A DNA stretch of 64,000 bases from Nocardiopsis mwathae. Lineage in GTDB: Bacteria; Actinomycetota; Actinomycetes; Streptosporangiales; Streptosporangiaceae. A program made the translations under genes and the position numbers. The stretch is taken from assembly GCF_014201195.1 (NCBI RefSeq), contig NZ_JACHDS010000001.1, positions 3,100,001 through 3,164,000 of the forward strand, given 5' to 3'. Below, in pieces: positions 9,101 to 18,632 of the stretch. The notes under the pieces are model-generated. The model did not search any database, had not been told where the DNA came from, and was given only the letters and a program-made list of their open reading frames with translations. The first letter of the stretch is position 1; each line of letters opens with the position of its first letter.

Positions 9101-10844
9101 CTAGACGGGAGGTTCCGCCAGGGCCGCGGGGCCCGCCTCCTCGATGACGCGCCCGGCGCGGACGACCAGGATCCGATCGGCCTTGCGCAGGGTCGGCGGC
9201 CGGTGGGAGACGATGATCGTCGTACGCCCGGTGGTGAGGGAGTCCAGGCCCTCCAGGATCCGGGCCTCGGTCAGCGGGTCGATGCCGGCCGTGGCCTCAT
9301 CCAGGATCAGGACCGGCGCTTCCTGCAGGAACACCCGGGCCAGGGCGACGAGTCGACGCTGCCCCGGGGAGAGGTTGCGCCCGCCCTCGTCGACCGGGGT
9401 GTCCAAGCCTTGGGGCAGGCGGTCCGGCCAGTCGCCGTCCGCCACCGCACGGGCGGCCGCCTCGACCTCCGCGCGCCCGGCGCCCGGTCGCCCCCGGCCG
9501 ATGTTGTCGGCGACGGTCCCGGAGAACAGGATGGGGGTCTGGGTGACCACCCCCAGGCAGCGCCGGTACTCCACCAGATCCAGGGTGCGCACGTCCTGCC
9601 CGTCGAACAGGACGCTGCCGTGCTGGAACTCGTAGGCGCGCGTGATGAGCCGGACCAGGCTGGACTTCCCGGCGCCCGTGGGCCCTACCAGCGCCACGGT
9701 CTCGCCCGCACCGATCCTGAGGCCGGCCCCGTCGAGTACCGGCCGCTCGGCGTCGTACCCGAACCGGACGTCGCGGAGTTCGATCTCGCCGCGCGTTCGG
9801 GTGCGGGACAGGGGACGGTGGTCGACCTGGCGTACCGAGGGTTCCCTGTCGATCAGCGCGAACACCCGCTCGCCCGCGGCCAGTCCCTGCTGCATCTGGC
9901 TCCAGAATGACGCGATGCCGGTGAGCGGCGACCAGAACAGCGCCAGGGCCTCCAGAAACAGCACCCACTCGCCCACCGTGACGCGGTCGGCGGCCACGCT
10001 GTGCCCCCCCCACGAAGACGACGGCGACGATGCCCAGCCCGGTCAACGAGATCAGCAGCGGAAAAATACCGCTGAACAGGCGGTTGAGCCGCACACTGGC
10101 CCGGAACCACCGGTGGTTGACTTCGTGGAGCCCGCTGAGCACGGCGCGCCGCCGACCATAGTTGCGCGTCACAGCGATGCCGCGAAGGGACTCTTGCACA
10201 TACCCGTTGACATCGGCCAGCGCTCGCTGCTGCCCCCGCGAGGCGCTGCGGGCCGCGCGGCGGAACGCGAGGCTCACCACGACGATGACCGCCGCCACGA
10301 GCATGGTCAGCAAGGCCAGGGCAATGTTCATCACGAACAGGACCGCCATGAGGATCAGGATCATGAGAACCTGGCCCAGCAGGGTGAGCACGAGGGTGAT
10401 GAGCGTCGCGAACGCCTGGGTGTCGTTGGTGACCCTGCTGACCACCACGCCGGTGGTCCGGGTGTCGAAGAAGGCCATGTCCTGCCGGATGGCGGCGTTG
10501 AACGCGTGCTGCCGCAGCTGGAGCACGACGTCGCCGACGAGCACCCCGGTGATGCGTTCCTGCAGGTAGGTGAAGATCCAGGCGATGACGCCCGTGATCA
10601 GCAGGGCACCGACCAGTAGGGCCACCAGGCTGTTTCCGTGCGCGTCCACGACCGAGTCAACGGTGTGGGCGAGCAGTACGGGCACTGCGCTGCCCGCGAT
10701 CGCGGCGATGACCACGGCGGCCGTCACGAATGCCACCATGCGCCCCTTACCCCGGAAGTACGGGGTGATCCTTCGGGCCAGCTCCCTGTCGCTGTAGCGA
10801 CGGTCGTAGTCGTCCGACTCGATGCCGTCGAGTAGGTGCGCCAT
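9101..10844 (-). pseudogene. ABC exporter half (permease plus ATPase), frameshifted
   Basis: The coding sequence starts at ATG 10844, overlapping the TGA of the upstream ABC gene by one base and preceded by AGGAGGAGG. It encodes six hydrophobic segments of an ABC type-1 exporter, then shifts frame at eight consecutive G (plus-strand C run 10004-10011). The remaining frame down to 9101 carries the nucleotide-binding domain: Walker A GPTGAGKSS, signature LSPGQ and Walker B LILDEATAGID. With seven G the frames join as VFVGGHSVAADRVTVGEW, a natural TM5-TM6 sequence. This is either a real inactivating mutation or a homopolymer sequencing error. If intact it would pair with the 10844-12709 product as a heterodimeric exporter. 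Confidence 0.85.
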
Positions 10845-12709
10845 CAGTGGGCCTCCTCCTGCGGGCACACCGCGCCATTGGCGGTCGGCCGCTGCCGGTC
10901 CTGGTACGGGGCGAAGATCCGGCGGTAGACGGCGCAGTTCCGGATGAGCTGGTCGTGAGTGCCCTGGCCGACGATCCGTCCGGCGTCCAGCACGAGGATG
11001 TGGTCGGCGGCACGGATGCGCGACAGCCGCGGGGTGACGAGGAACGTGGTGCGTCCGGCCGCTGCCTGGCGCATCGCGAGCTGCAGCTCGCGTTCGGTGC
11101 CGCTGTCGATCGCGCTGGTCGCGTCGTCCAGGGCGAGAATGCGCGGGTCGGCGGCGATGGCGCGGGCGATGGCCAGGCGCTGGCGCTGTCCGCCGGAGAG
11201 GTTGACCCCGCGTTCACCGACCACGGTGTCGTACCCGTGCTCGGTCGCCGCGATGAAGTCGTGCGCCTGGGCGGTGCGGGCCGCGGCCTCCAGCCGCTCC
11301 CGGTCGATCTCACCGTCCACCCCGAGGCTCAGGTTCTCGGCGATGGTCCGGGAGAAGAGCGTCACATCCTGCTCGATCATCGCGATCTGGGAGCGCAGGA
11401 CCTCGGTGTCCCATTCGGCGGTGTCGACGCCGTCGACGAGGATCCGCCCGGTGTCGGGCGTGTAGGTGCGGTTCAGCAGGTGGAGCAGGGTGGACTTGCC
11501 GCTGCCCGTGGCACCCACCACGGCCACGGTCTGCCCAGGGGCGACTCGGAAGGAGACGTCGCGCAGGACCGGTCGCCCCGGGTCGTAGGAGAAGGTGACG
11601 TCCTCCATCGCGACCGCGCCCTCGATGCGCGCGGCGTACGAGCCGCCCTCGTGCTCCTCGCCGCTGCGGTCGTCGACGATCTCCATGATGCGCCGTGCGC
11701 CCGCCAGCCCCAGGTGGATGAGTCCCAAGCTGAAGGAGGCGAGCTGGGTGGGTGCGCGCAGGGTGCCCATGAGCCCCAGGACGGCCACGAGCTCGCCGAT
11801 GGTGATGGCGCCCTCGCGGAGCAGGATCACCGAGTGCACGAGCGCACCCGCCGTGGCCAGGGAGAGGAGCAGGGGGAGGAACGACAGCGCCTGTGTGCGG
11901 GCCTGGCGCACCGCTGCGTCGCGGTAGGCGCGGGCCAGCTCGGTGAACCGGGTCCGCTCCTGATCGGCTGAGCCGGTCGACTCGACGACCTCCATGCCGG
12001 CGACGCTCTCACTGGCGTGCGCCGTCATGTCACCGAACCGCTCCCGGGTGAGGTCGGAGACGGGTTCCAGCCGTCGGCCGTGCTCGGCCAGCGCCACGGC
12101 GAACAGCACGACGAAGACGACCGGTGACAGCAGCAGCCGGGGCTCGATGATAGCGATGACGATGAGCGGCATGAGGATGTTGAGGCCCAGGTCGACGGCC
12201 ATGTCGAACCCGGGTGACACCATCAGGTTCAGGGCCTCGGCGTCACCGGTGGACCGGGCGGACAGGTCGCCGGTCCGGCGCCGGTTGAAGTAACCCTGGC
12301 GCTTGCCGAGCAGGCTGGAGAAGACCTGGGCACGGGCGTCGCGTTCCAGGCCACTGGCGAAGGTCTCCAGGCAGTAGGTCGAGGCGATACCGCCTACGCC
12401 CCGGACCAGGACGATGGCCAGCAGGACGGCGACCACGGTGTGGAAGGCGGAGAAGTCAGGCCCCGTGCCGCCTTCGTTGATGATCGCGTCGAAGGCGAGT
12501 CCGGTGACGAGCGGGATCGCCGCGGTCAGTGCCTGCCAGACGATACTGCCACCGAGGTGGAGGGCGATGTACCGTCGGAAGGGCCACATCCGTCCGGCCA
12601 GCCAGCGCGGGACGCCGTCCCGGCCTGTGCCGCCGTTGCGGGGCCGATCGGCGTGGTCCGGTTCCGTTCGGTGGGGGTCCGCCCGGTTCGGGACGGGCTC
12701 GGCGGTCAT
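10844..12709 (-). CDS. ABC exporter half: fused permease and ATP-binding protein
   Basis: Protein of 621 residues. The first 50 or so residues are a polar cytoplasmic leader; six membrane helices follow (ABC type-1 domain). The nucleotide-binding domain has Walker A GATGSGKSTLL, signature LSGGQRQRLAIARAIAA and Walker B ILALDDATSAID. The D after the Walker B Asp (LDDATS) stands where the catalytic Glu normally is, so this half carries the degenerate site of a heterodimeric exporter. The ATG at 12709 is preceded by GAGGAG. It overlaps the downstream partner by one base, so the two are translationally coupled. The exported substrate is unknown; such pairs export peptides, lipids or drugs. Confidence 0.93.
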   Translation of the reverse strand: MTAEPVPNRADPHRTEPDHADRPRNGGTGRDGVPRWLAGRMWPFRRYIALHLGGSIVWQALTAAIPLVTGLAFDAIINEGGTGPDFSAFHTVVAVLLAIVLVRGVGGIASTYCLETFASGLERDARAQVFSSLLGKRQGYFNRRRTGDLSARSTGDAEALNLMVSPGFDMAVDLGLNILMPLIVIAIIEPRLLLSPVVFVVLFAVALAEHGRRLEPVSDLTRERFGDMTAHASESVAGMEVVESTGSADQERTRFTELARAYRDAAVRQARTQALSFLPLLLSLATAGALVHSVILLREGAITIGELVAVLGLMGTLRAPTQLASFSLGLIHLGLAGARRIMEIVDDRSGEEHEGGSYAARIEGAVAMEDVTFSYDPGRPVLRDVSFRVAPGQTVAVVGATGSGKSTLLHLLNRTYTPDTGRILVDGVDTAEWDTEVLRSQIAMIEQDVTLFSRTIAENLSLGVDGEIDRERLEAAARTAQAHDFIAATEHGYDTVVGERGVNLSGGQRQRLAIARAIAADPRILALDDATSAIDSGTERELQLAMRQAAAGRTTFLVTPRLSRIRAADHILVLDAGRIVGQGTHDQLIRNCAVYRRIFAPYQDRQRPTANGAVCPQEEAH

Positions 12710-13705
12710 GGGCTCCTCGTCTTCTTCCGGATTTCGTTCCGCGGACGGTTATCAGGGCGGGTTCCGACCTGTTCGGAGAATCCGTACAGCGCGGGAGGCG
12801 ACCGGCCGAAAGAAGGATCCGATGGAATTCTTCGGATTCCTTTCTCTCGGGGGCCGCTCCACCTGTGGATTCCCGTTCGACCACATGCCGGACGATGCCC
12901 CCATAGGCGATCCTGGCCGCGCTGACCAGCAGGGACGAAACAGCTGGACCTCTGTTCGGCCAACGAGGTCCGGCCGGAGGGGGGCCGCCGGGGGCAGAGA
13001 CGACGTGAATCATCGACACGCTCCGACGCCCACCGGCCCCACCGGATTCCGTTTTTCGCCGTACGGATCGGGAGTTTTTTCCGGGGCGCGCGGTTTTTCC
13101 TTCCGGCAGAATGGAAGGTACGTGTTTTTCGGGGAAAACGAAAGCCCCGGCGTCGAGCCGGAGCCGACCGCCCTGCGGCAGGCCGCGCCGACGGCGAGCC
13201 ATGAGCCCGGGTCACCCTCGGCACATCGGCGCCGGGCCGTCAGGGGCGTGGCGGGTGTCGCGGAGTGCCGCAGGCGGGTCCGCAGGAACCGGGCCGCGCC
13301 TCGTGTCCACCGCACCGGGGCACGACCGGCGCCCTTTTCTTCGCCCGTCCTGCACGAGTATCCGGTTTTCTCCCCGCACGGCGCTCCATTAAGGCCATAA
13401 TCAGGGTCCGCACCGGAAATCTCCGGCGAAGGCCTGGATGACTCGGAGTGGAAAGCGGACCTCACGGGTCACCGCATGATGTGGACAACGGCGCACGTCG
13501 GGGAGGGCGCACTGCCGAACGGCCGCGCGAGGACACGGGCCCGCGTTCACACGTGTGGACCGATCACGGCGTGCGGCGATCGGCGGATCCGCTCTCGGCG
13601 GGCACCCTGGCCGCAATTCTCTCGAATCGAAATCGGCATAGCGACAATTTCCACTCTTTCGGCACCTTTTCGCGACTGGGACACCGAACTACGGAGGGGA
13701 CCCCA
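12710..13705. other. Intergenic region without a supported gene
   Basis: About 1 kb between divergent genes. Long GC-driven open frames cross it on both strands but none has a ribosome binding site, domain or plausible composition. An imperfect inverted repeat (AAGGATCCGA ... TCGGATTCCTT) lies near 12810-12841. T-rich runs occur around 13050-13130, and a relatively AT-rich stretch around 13610-13680 is the likely promoter area for the allantoinase-like gene. Nothing else is recognised. Confidence 0.5.
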
Positions 13706-15007
13706 ATGCCCCAGATCGACACCGTCATCCGCTCGCGCCGAGTGGTCACCCCCGAGGGGGTGCGGGCGGCGGCCGTCGGCATCAGCAGCGGGCGCATCGC
13801 CGCGCTGCTGGGCTACGACGCCCGTACCGACGTGCGGCACGAGATCGACCTGGGGCCGGTCGCGCTGCTACCCGGATGCGTCGACCTCGACGTCGCGGTC
13901 CAGTCGCCCGGCCAGCCGCTGCGCGCGGGCTACGAGCACACCACCGCGGCCGCCGTACGCGCCGGCGTGACCAGCATCGTCGTCACACCGGCGCCGGGCC
14001 GCCCGGCCATCACCGGGGTGTCGGCACTCAAGACCCACATGGCCGCGGCGGCCGCAACCGAGGTGAACGTGGCGTTCCTCGGCGGGATCACGCCCCGCAG
14101 CACCCCCGCCGACCTGGCCGACCTCCGTGGGGCCGGGGTGGTGGGCTTCCACTGTTCGCTGTCCGACGGCGGGGCTCCGGACATCTCGGCCGTGGACGAG
14201 GCCCTGCTCCGCAAGACCATGGTCGAGGTGGCCGCGATGGAGGCACCGCTGCTGGTCCACGCCGAGGACGCGGGCGAGCTGGCCGCGTCGCGCCGGTCGG
14301 GCCACCCGGGCGGCGGCCCGGCGGCCCCGCGGCCGCCCCGGGCCGAGCGGCGCGGCCTGGAGCGCGTCATCGCCGCCGCCCGCGTGACCGGAACCCGCAC
14401 GCACATCTCCCCGTTCACCGCCGCCGAGTGCGCCGCGCTGCTGGCCGCCGCACGTGCCATCGGTGTCGCGGTCAGCGCGCACACCTGCCCGCACTATCTG
14501 TGCCTGCCCGCCGAGACGGTCCCGGCCGACTCCCCCGCCTTCCGGTGCCGGCCGCCGCTGCGCTCGGGCGCCAACCGCAACGCTCTGTGGAGCGCGCTGC
14601 TGACCGACGGCGACTCGGCGATCAGCACGATCGGCTCCGGCCACCGTCCCGGGACCGGGGTGGCGGCGATCCCGTGGACGCTGCCCGCGCTGTGGACCGC
14701 GGCGTCCCGGCGCGGCCGCGGCTTGGCCGACCTCGTCCGCTGGACCGCCACGGGCCCGGCGGAGGTGGCGGGTATGCGCTGGAAGGGCCAGATCGCGGCG
14801 GGGTATGACGCGGACCTGGTGGCGTTCGACACCGATGCCGAGCAGACCGTCCCCGTCGCCGACATCGGCCCCTACGCCGGGCGCCTCCTCACGGGCCGGG
14901 TGGAGCGGACCTGGGTCGCGGGGCGCACCGTGTTTCCGCGCTCCGCGCGCGAGGCGGGCGCCCGCCGAAATTCCCTCGGCGCCGCTGCGCTGCACGTCAA
15001 CACGTGA
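13706..15007 (+). CDS. Allantoinase-like amidohydrolase lacking metal ligands (probable pseudoenzyme)
   Basis: Protein of 433 residues aligned along its length with allantoinase/dihydropyrimidinase amidohydrolases: IRSRRVVTPEGVRAA at the N-terminus, LLPGCVD, HAEDA, CPHY, PLRSGANRNALW, and the C-terminal GQIAAGYDADLVAFD. Of the six usual metal-centre residues, four are changed: the HxH pair is D62 and A64, the carbamylated Lys of GFK is H149, and the Asp of SDHSP is G312. His185 and His233 remain. Hydrolytic activity of the usual kind is therefore unlikely; a scaffold or regulatory role is inferred. The start at ATG 13706 has GGAGGGGA 6 bases upstream. The alanine dehydrogenase gene follows 126 bp downstream. 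Confidence 0.85.
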   Translation: MPQIDTVIRSRRVVTPEGVRAAAVGISSGRIAALLGYDARTDVRHEIDLGPVALLPGCVDLDVAVQSPGQPLRAGYEHTTAAAVRAGVTSIVVTPAPGRPAITGVSALKTHMAAAAATEVNVAFLGGITPRSTPADLADLRGAGVVGFHCSLSDGGAPDISAVDEALLRKTMVEVAAMEAPLLVHAEDAGELAASRRSGHPGGGPAAPRPPRAERRGLERVIAAARVTGTRTHISPFTAAECAALLAAARAIGVAVSAHTCPHYLCLPAETVPADSPAFRCRPPLRSGANRNALWSALLTDGDSAISTIGSGHRPGTGVAAIPWTLPALWTAASRRGRGLADLVRWTATGPAEVAGMRWKGQIAAGYDADLVAFDTDAEQTVPVADIGPYAGRLLTGRVERTWVAGRTVFPRSAREAGARRNSLGAAALHVNT

Positions 15008-15133
15008 GTCGACCCCGGCCACGCATTACACACTGTCAACAATATTTCGAATCGCTATCCATGTTGGAGATGGTTCGCCAACGTCGGACAGGTCACAGTG
15101 AGGGGGTAGCAATGACCACGCTAGGAGGACCAA

Positions 15134-16252
15134 GTGCGCGTCGGCGTGCCCCGCGAGATCAAGAACCACGAGTACCGAGTGGCCATCACCCCGGCCGGCG
15201 TCCACGAGCTGGTCACCCGCGGCCATGAGGTGGTCATCGAACGCGACGCCGGACTCGGCTCGTCCATCACCGACGAGGAGTTCACCGCCGCCGGAGCGCG
15301 GATCCTCGACAGCGCGGACGCCGTGTGGGCCGAGGGCGAGCTGATCCTGAAGGTCAAGGAGCCCATCGCCGAGGAGTACCACCGGATGCGGGAGGGCCAG
15401 ACGCTCTTCACCTACCTGCACCTGGCCGCCTCCCGCGAGTGCACCGACGCGCTGCTGGAGCGCAAGGTCACCGGTATCGCCTATGAGACCGTGCAGCTGC
15501 GCGACGGCTCGCTGCCCCTGCTCGCCCCGATGTCGGAGGTCGCCGGGCGGCTGGCCCCCCAGGTCGGCGCCGCCACCCTGCAGCGCCCGAACGGCGGACG
15601 CGGCGTGCTGATGGGCGGGGTCCCGGGCGTGCGTCCGGCCAAGGTCACGGTCATCGGTGCCGGCGTGTCCGGAATGAACGCCACCCAGATCGCGGTGGGC
15701 ATGGGCGCCGAGGTCACTCTGCTCGACCTGAACGTCGCCAAGCTGCGCCACGCCGACGAGCTCTACCAGGGCCGTGTGAAGACCGTCTCGTCCAACTCCC
15801 TGGAGCTGGAGCAGGCGGTTCTGGAGTCCGACATGGTCATCGGCGCGGTGCTGATCCCCGGCGCCAAGGCCCCCAAGCTCATCTCCAACGAGCTGGTCTC
15901 CCGGATGAAGCCGGGTGCGGTGCTGGTCGACATCGCCATCGACCAGGGCGGCTGCTTCGCCGACTCCCGTCCGACCACGCACGCCGACCCGACGTTCGCG
16001 GTGCACGACACCGTCTTCTACTGCGTCGCCAACATGCCGGGCGCCGTCCCCAACACCTCCACCTATGCGCTCACCAAGGACACGCTGCGCTACACCGTGG
16101 CGCTGGCGGGCAAGGGCTGGAAGCAGGCGCTGAACGACGACCCGGCGCTGGCCCTGGGTCTGAACACCTTCGACGGCGAGCTCACCAACGAGGCCGTTGC
16201 GGAGGCGCACGGCCTCAAGTCCCGCACGATCTCCGAGGTGCTGTCGGCCTAG
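15134..16252 (+). CDS. ald: Alanine dehydrogenase
   Basis: NAD-dependent L-alanine dehydrogenase (L-alanine + NAD + water to pyruvate + ammonia + NADH), cytoplasmic. It has 372 residues, the normal length. Visible residues are Arg15 in EYRVAITP, catalytic Lys75 in LKVKEP and His96 in TYLHLAA, the Rossmann motif VIGAGVSG near residue 175, and PNTSTYALT near the C-terminus. The start is GTG at 15134 with AGGAGG at 15123-15128. The stop codon TAG is the left boundary (CTAG) of an inserted MITE, so the native 3' end of the transcript has been altered. A sequence CTGTCAACAATATTTCG lies about 80-100 bp upstream and may be a promoter or operator, but this is uncertain. Confidence 0.97.
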   Translation: MRVGVPREIKNHEYRVAITPAGVHELVTRGHEVVIERDAGLGSSITDEEFTAAGARILDSADAVWAEGELILKVKEPIAEEYHRMREGQTLFTYLHLAASRECTDALLERKVTGIAYETVQLRDGSLPLLAPMSEVAGRLAPQVGAATLQRPNGGRGVLMGGVPGVRPAKVTVIGAGVSGMNATQIAVGMGAEVTLLDLNVAKLRHADELYQGRVKTVSSNSLELEQAVLESDMVIGAVLIPGAKAPKLISNELVSRMKPGAVLVDIAIDQGGCFADSRPTTHADPTFAVHDTVFYCVANMPGAVPNTSTYALTKDTLRYTVALAGKGWKQALNDDPALALGLNTFDGELTNEAVAEAHGLKSRTISEVLSA

Positions 16253-16411
16253 GGCGTGTTTGGCGGATGCTTTCCTCCTGAGCGAGCGGCCGTCCGGGGC
16301 GGCGCTCGCAAGCCGCTGCACGAAGTCAATCCAGGTCGGCTTTGCGAGTGGAGTGGCGCAGCGAGCGTCGTTCCGGTGGCCGCGAGCCGGAAATGATCCG
16401 TCAAACACGCC
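16253..16411. mobile_element. MITE-like element with about 24-bp terminal inverted repeats
   Basis: 159 bp bounded by inverted repeats. The left end reads GGCGTGTTTGGCGGATGC, and the right end, reverse-complemented, reads GGCGTGTTTGACGGATCA; similarity continues to TTTCC. It has no coding capacity. It was originally flanked by CTAG on both sides (16249-16252 left; CTA at 16412-16414 plus the G now at 17553 on the right), as expected for a four-base YTAR-type target duplication of IS5-like elements. It is inserted at the ald stop codon, and its right flank was later hit by the IS630-type element. Confidence 0.8.
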
Positions 16412-17515
16412 CTAGTGTCGTGATTGGTTAGTTCGTTTGTTGATTTGTTGGCAGTAGAAGGCAAGGCTGTCGAGGATCTCCTCGGCGGTCTTGGTCCACA
16501 CATATGGGCGGGGGTCCTCGTTCCAGGACGCGGCCCAGGCGCGGATGTCCTTTTCCAGGGCTTGGACGCTGCGGTGGGTGCCGCGGCGGATCAGCCGCTC
16601 GGTGATCTCGGCGAACCAGCGTTCGACCAGGTTCAGCCAGGACGAGCCGGTCGGGATGAAGTGGAGGTGGAACCGGGGGTGGCGCAGCAGCCACCTGCGG
16701 ATCTCGGGTGTCTTGTGCGTTGCGTAGTTGTCCAGGACCAGGTGTACCTGCAGCTCGGCAGGGACCTCGCGGTCGATCTTGGCCAGGAACTTCTTGAACT
16801 CCGTGGCGCGGTGCCGGCGGTGGATGGAGGTGATCACCCGGCCGGTGGCGGTGTCCAGGGCTGCGAACAGGCTGGTCACTCCCGCGCGCACATAGTCATG
16901 GGTCGCGCGCTCGGGTGTGCCGGGCATCATCGGCAGGACCGGCTGGGTGCGGTTGAGGGCCTGGATCTGGGATTTCTCGTCCACGCACAGCGCGACCGCC
17001 CGTTCGGGAGGGTCCAGGTACAGGCCGACCACGTCGCGGACCTTGTCGATGAAGAACGGGTCGGTGGAGAGCTTGAACGACTCGGTGCGGTGGGGTTGCA
17101 GGCCGAAGGCGTTCCAGATCCGCCAGACCGCGTTCTGGGTGAGGCCGGTGTGCTTGGCCATGGAGCGTGTGGACCAGTGGGTGCCGTGGGCGGGCCTGGT
17201 CTCCAGGGTCGCGGCCACGACCGCCTCGACCTGGGCGTCGGTGACGGTGCGCGGCCGGCCCGGCCGTGGTTCGTCGGTCAGGCCCTCCAAGCGGTGCTCG
17301 GCGAAGCGCTGCCGCCACTTGGTCACCGTGGGCGCCGACACCCCCAGCTCGCGCCGCACTTGGGCGTTGGACATGCCCTGGGCGCAGGCGAGCACGATCC
17401 GCGCCCGCAGGGCCAGGTCCTGGGCGGTCTTGCGGCGTCTGACCCACCGCTGGAGCTCGGTGCGCTCGTCCTCGGACAGGTCCAGCGGTGGCGGTTTCGG
17501 TCCGGGAAGACTCAT
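16412..17515 (-). CDS. IS630-family transposase
   Basis: Protein of 367 residues. The N-terminal helix-turn-helix part ([22 protein letters not shown], residues about 50-72) is followed by a second HTH and then the DDE domain: [14 protein letters not shown] (first Asp), [14 protein letters not shown] (second Asp), and [20 protein letters not shown] (catalytic Glu). The stop codon TAG at 16414-16412 is not inside the element: T and A come from the duplicated target TA and G from the flanking MITE. A strong Shine-Dalgarno is not evident at the ATG, 35 bp from the right end. Confidence 0.95.
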   Translation of the reverse strand: MSLPGPKPPPLDLSEDERTELQRWVRRRKTAQDLALRARIVLACAQGMSNAQVRRELGVSAPTVTKWRQRFAEHRLEGLTDEPRPGRPRTVTDAQVEAVVAATLETRPAHGTHWSTRSMAKHTGLTQNAVWRIWNAFGLQPHRTESFKLSTDPFFIDKVRDVVGLYLDPPERAVALCVDEKSQIQALNRTQPVLPMMPGTPERATHDYVRAGVTSLFAALDTATGRVITSIHRRHRATEFKKFLAKIDREVPAELQVHLVLDNYATHKTPEIRRWLLRHPRFHLHFIPTGSSWLNLVERWFAEITERLIRRGTHRSVQALEKDIRAWAASWNEDPRPYVWTKTAEEILDSLAFYCQQINKRTNQSRH

Positions 17516-17550
17516 CCCACAACCATAAACGAACTAACCAATCAGGACAC
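16415..17550. mobile_element. IS630-family insertion sequence, complete
   Basis: 1,136-bp element with terminal inverted repeats. The left end begins GTGTCGTGATTGGTTAGTTC; the right end is its reverse complement with one mismatch (GTGTCC...) over at least 24 bp. TA duplications flank it at 16413-16414 and 17551-17552, the hallmark of IS630/Tc1-type transposition. One transposase gene fills it, on the minus strand. The near-identical ends and open frame suggest recent insertion. Confidence 0.95.
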
Positions 17551-17560
17551 TAGCGTGCGC

Positions 17561-17592
17561 CCGGGGGTCGGCGCGGACGCGCCGACCCCCGG
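17561..17592. terminator. Displaced ald terminator hairpin
   Basis: Perfect inverted repeat with 15-bp arms (17561-17575 and 17578-17592, CCGGGGGTCGGCGCG) and a two-base loop. After removal of the MITE and the IS it would start only 8 bases after the ald stop codon, so it was most likely the ald transcription terminator. It is now 1.3 kb away. Confidence 0.8.
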
Positions 17593-17604
17593 CACCGCGC
17601 GTAC

Positions 17605-17666
17605 CGAGGAAACGCGGGTGGGGTGCGGGGAGGCCGGTCTCCCGGTACCCCACCCGCGCTTCCTCG
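17605..17666. terminator. Second long hairpin downstream of ald
   Basis: 20-bp arms (17605-17624 and 17647-17666) with one mismatch, beginning CGAGGAAACGCGGGTGGGGT. A GGGAG/CTCCC pair inside the loop extends the stem. A terminator or structured RNA is possible. Confidence 0.65.
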
Positions 17667-17778
17667 CCTTTCCTCGGCTCAAGGTCTCCGCCCACTTCGG
17701 GGTTCCCCGCCCGCCCGGCCGTGTTCCGCCGCTACCGGGCCGTCACCGGTTCACCCGCGCCGCCGCGGGGGAAGGCTC

Positions 17779-18501
17779 GTGGATATCGAACCGGTCGCCC
17801 TGGGCGACGGCAGCCGTTCAGCGGAGAGTGGGGCGGGTAGCGCGATGGAGGAACGGGACACCGGGCGCCCGGACCCCGGCCGTGGGGAGCGGAAGAAGCA
17901 CGGGGAGCGCAAGGAGCTGTGGACGGGCGAGATCCCCACCCGCAACCCTTTCGCCCGCCCCCAGGGGTTGCTCGGGACGCTGGCCGGATGGATCCTGGCG
18001 AGGGCCAACCGCCGGGCACAGGGGGAGGTGATGGACCTCCTCGACGTTCCGGAGGGGGCACACGTCCTGGAGGTCGGGCACGGCCCCGGTGTCCTCATCC
18101 AACTGCTCGCCGCCCGTCCCGATGTCACCGTGACGGGGGTGGACCCCTCCATCGAGATGGTGCGCATGGCGCAGCGGCGCAACGCGGCTGCGGTCCGGGA
18201 GGGCCGGGTGCGCATCCGCATCGGCGGCGCCGACTCGACCTGCATGGACAACGCGTCGGTGGACCTCGTGGTGTCGGTGAACACCGTGGCGCTGTGGCCC
18301 CGTCTCGACGAGGGCGTCGCCGAGTTCCACCGGGTGCTGCGGCCCGGAGGGCGCGCCGTCATCACCTGGCACTGGACCCCCGAGCGCTTCCGGCTGGCCC
18401 CGGACCAGTACGACGCGGTGGAGTCCGCGCTCCGGCACCGCTTCGGCACGGTCAAGCGGGAGCCGCTGCCCTCCTCCGTCGTGTTCATCGCCACCCGCTG
18501 A
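17779..18501 (+). CDS. Class I SAM-dependent methyltransferase
   Basis: Protein of about 240 residues with SAM motif I VLEVGHGPGV, then VTVTGVDPSIEMVRMA (acidic motif II), DSTCMDNASVDLVVSVN and FHRVLRPGGRAVITWHW. This is the Methyltransf_11 layout of small-molecule methyltransferases. The N-terminal stretch is polar and charged (ERKKHGERKE). GTG 17779 is preferred because GGGGGAAGG precedes it; ATG 17845 is the alternative start. The substrate is unknown. Confidence 0.85.
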   Translation: MDIEPVALGDGSRSAESGAGSAMEERDTGRPDPGRGERKKHGERKELWTGEIPTRNPFARPQGLLGTLAGWILARANRRAQGEVMDLLDVPEGAHVLEVGHGPGVLIQLLAARPDVTVTGVDPSIEMVRMAQRRNAAAVREGRVRIRIGGADSTCMDNASVDLVVSVNTVALWPRLDEGVAEFHRVLRPGGRAVITWHWTPERFRLAPDQYDAVESALRHRFGTVKREPLPSSVVFIATR

Positions 18502-18632
18502 GGCCCGGAGCCGCCGGTGAGCCGCGCCCACCGGCGACATCCGAGGTGGTCGGGGTGGAGAAGACGGGATACCTTCGAGTGGAGGGCCATCCCCTCGACT
18601 GACTCCCGGATGCTTTTGGAGGCGGGGCGCGC

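Noticed and set aside
12414-13400. 328-codon plus-strand frame and several minus-strand frames between the ABC genes and the allantoinase-like gene
   Set aside because: Low-complexity Arg/Pro/Gly composition, overlap with the real ABC gene, no start signal.
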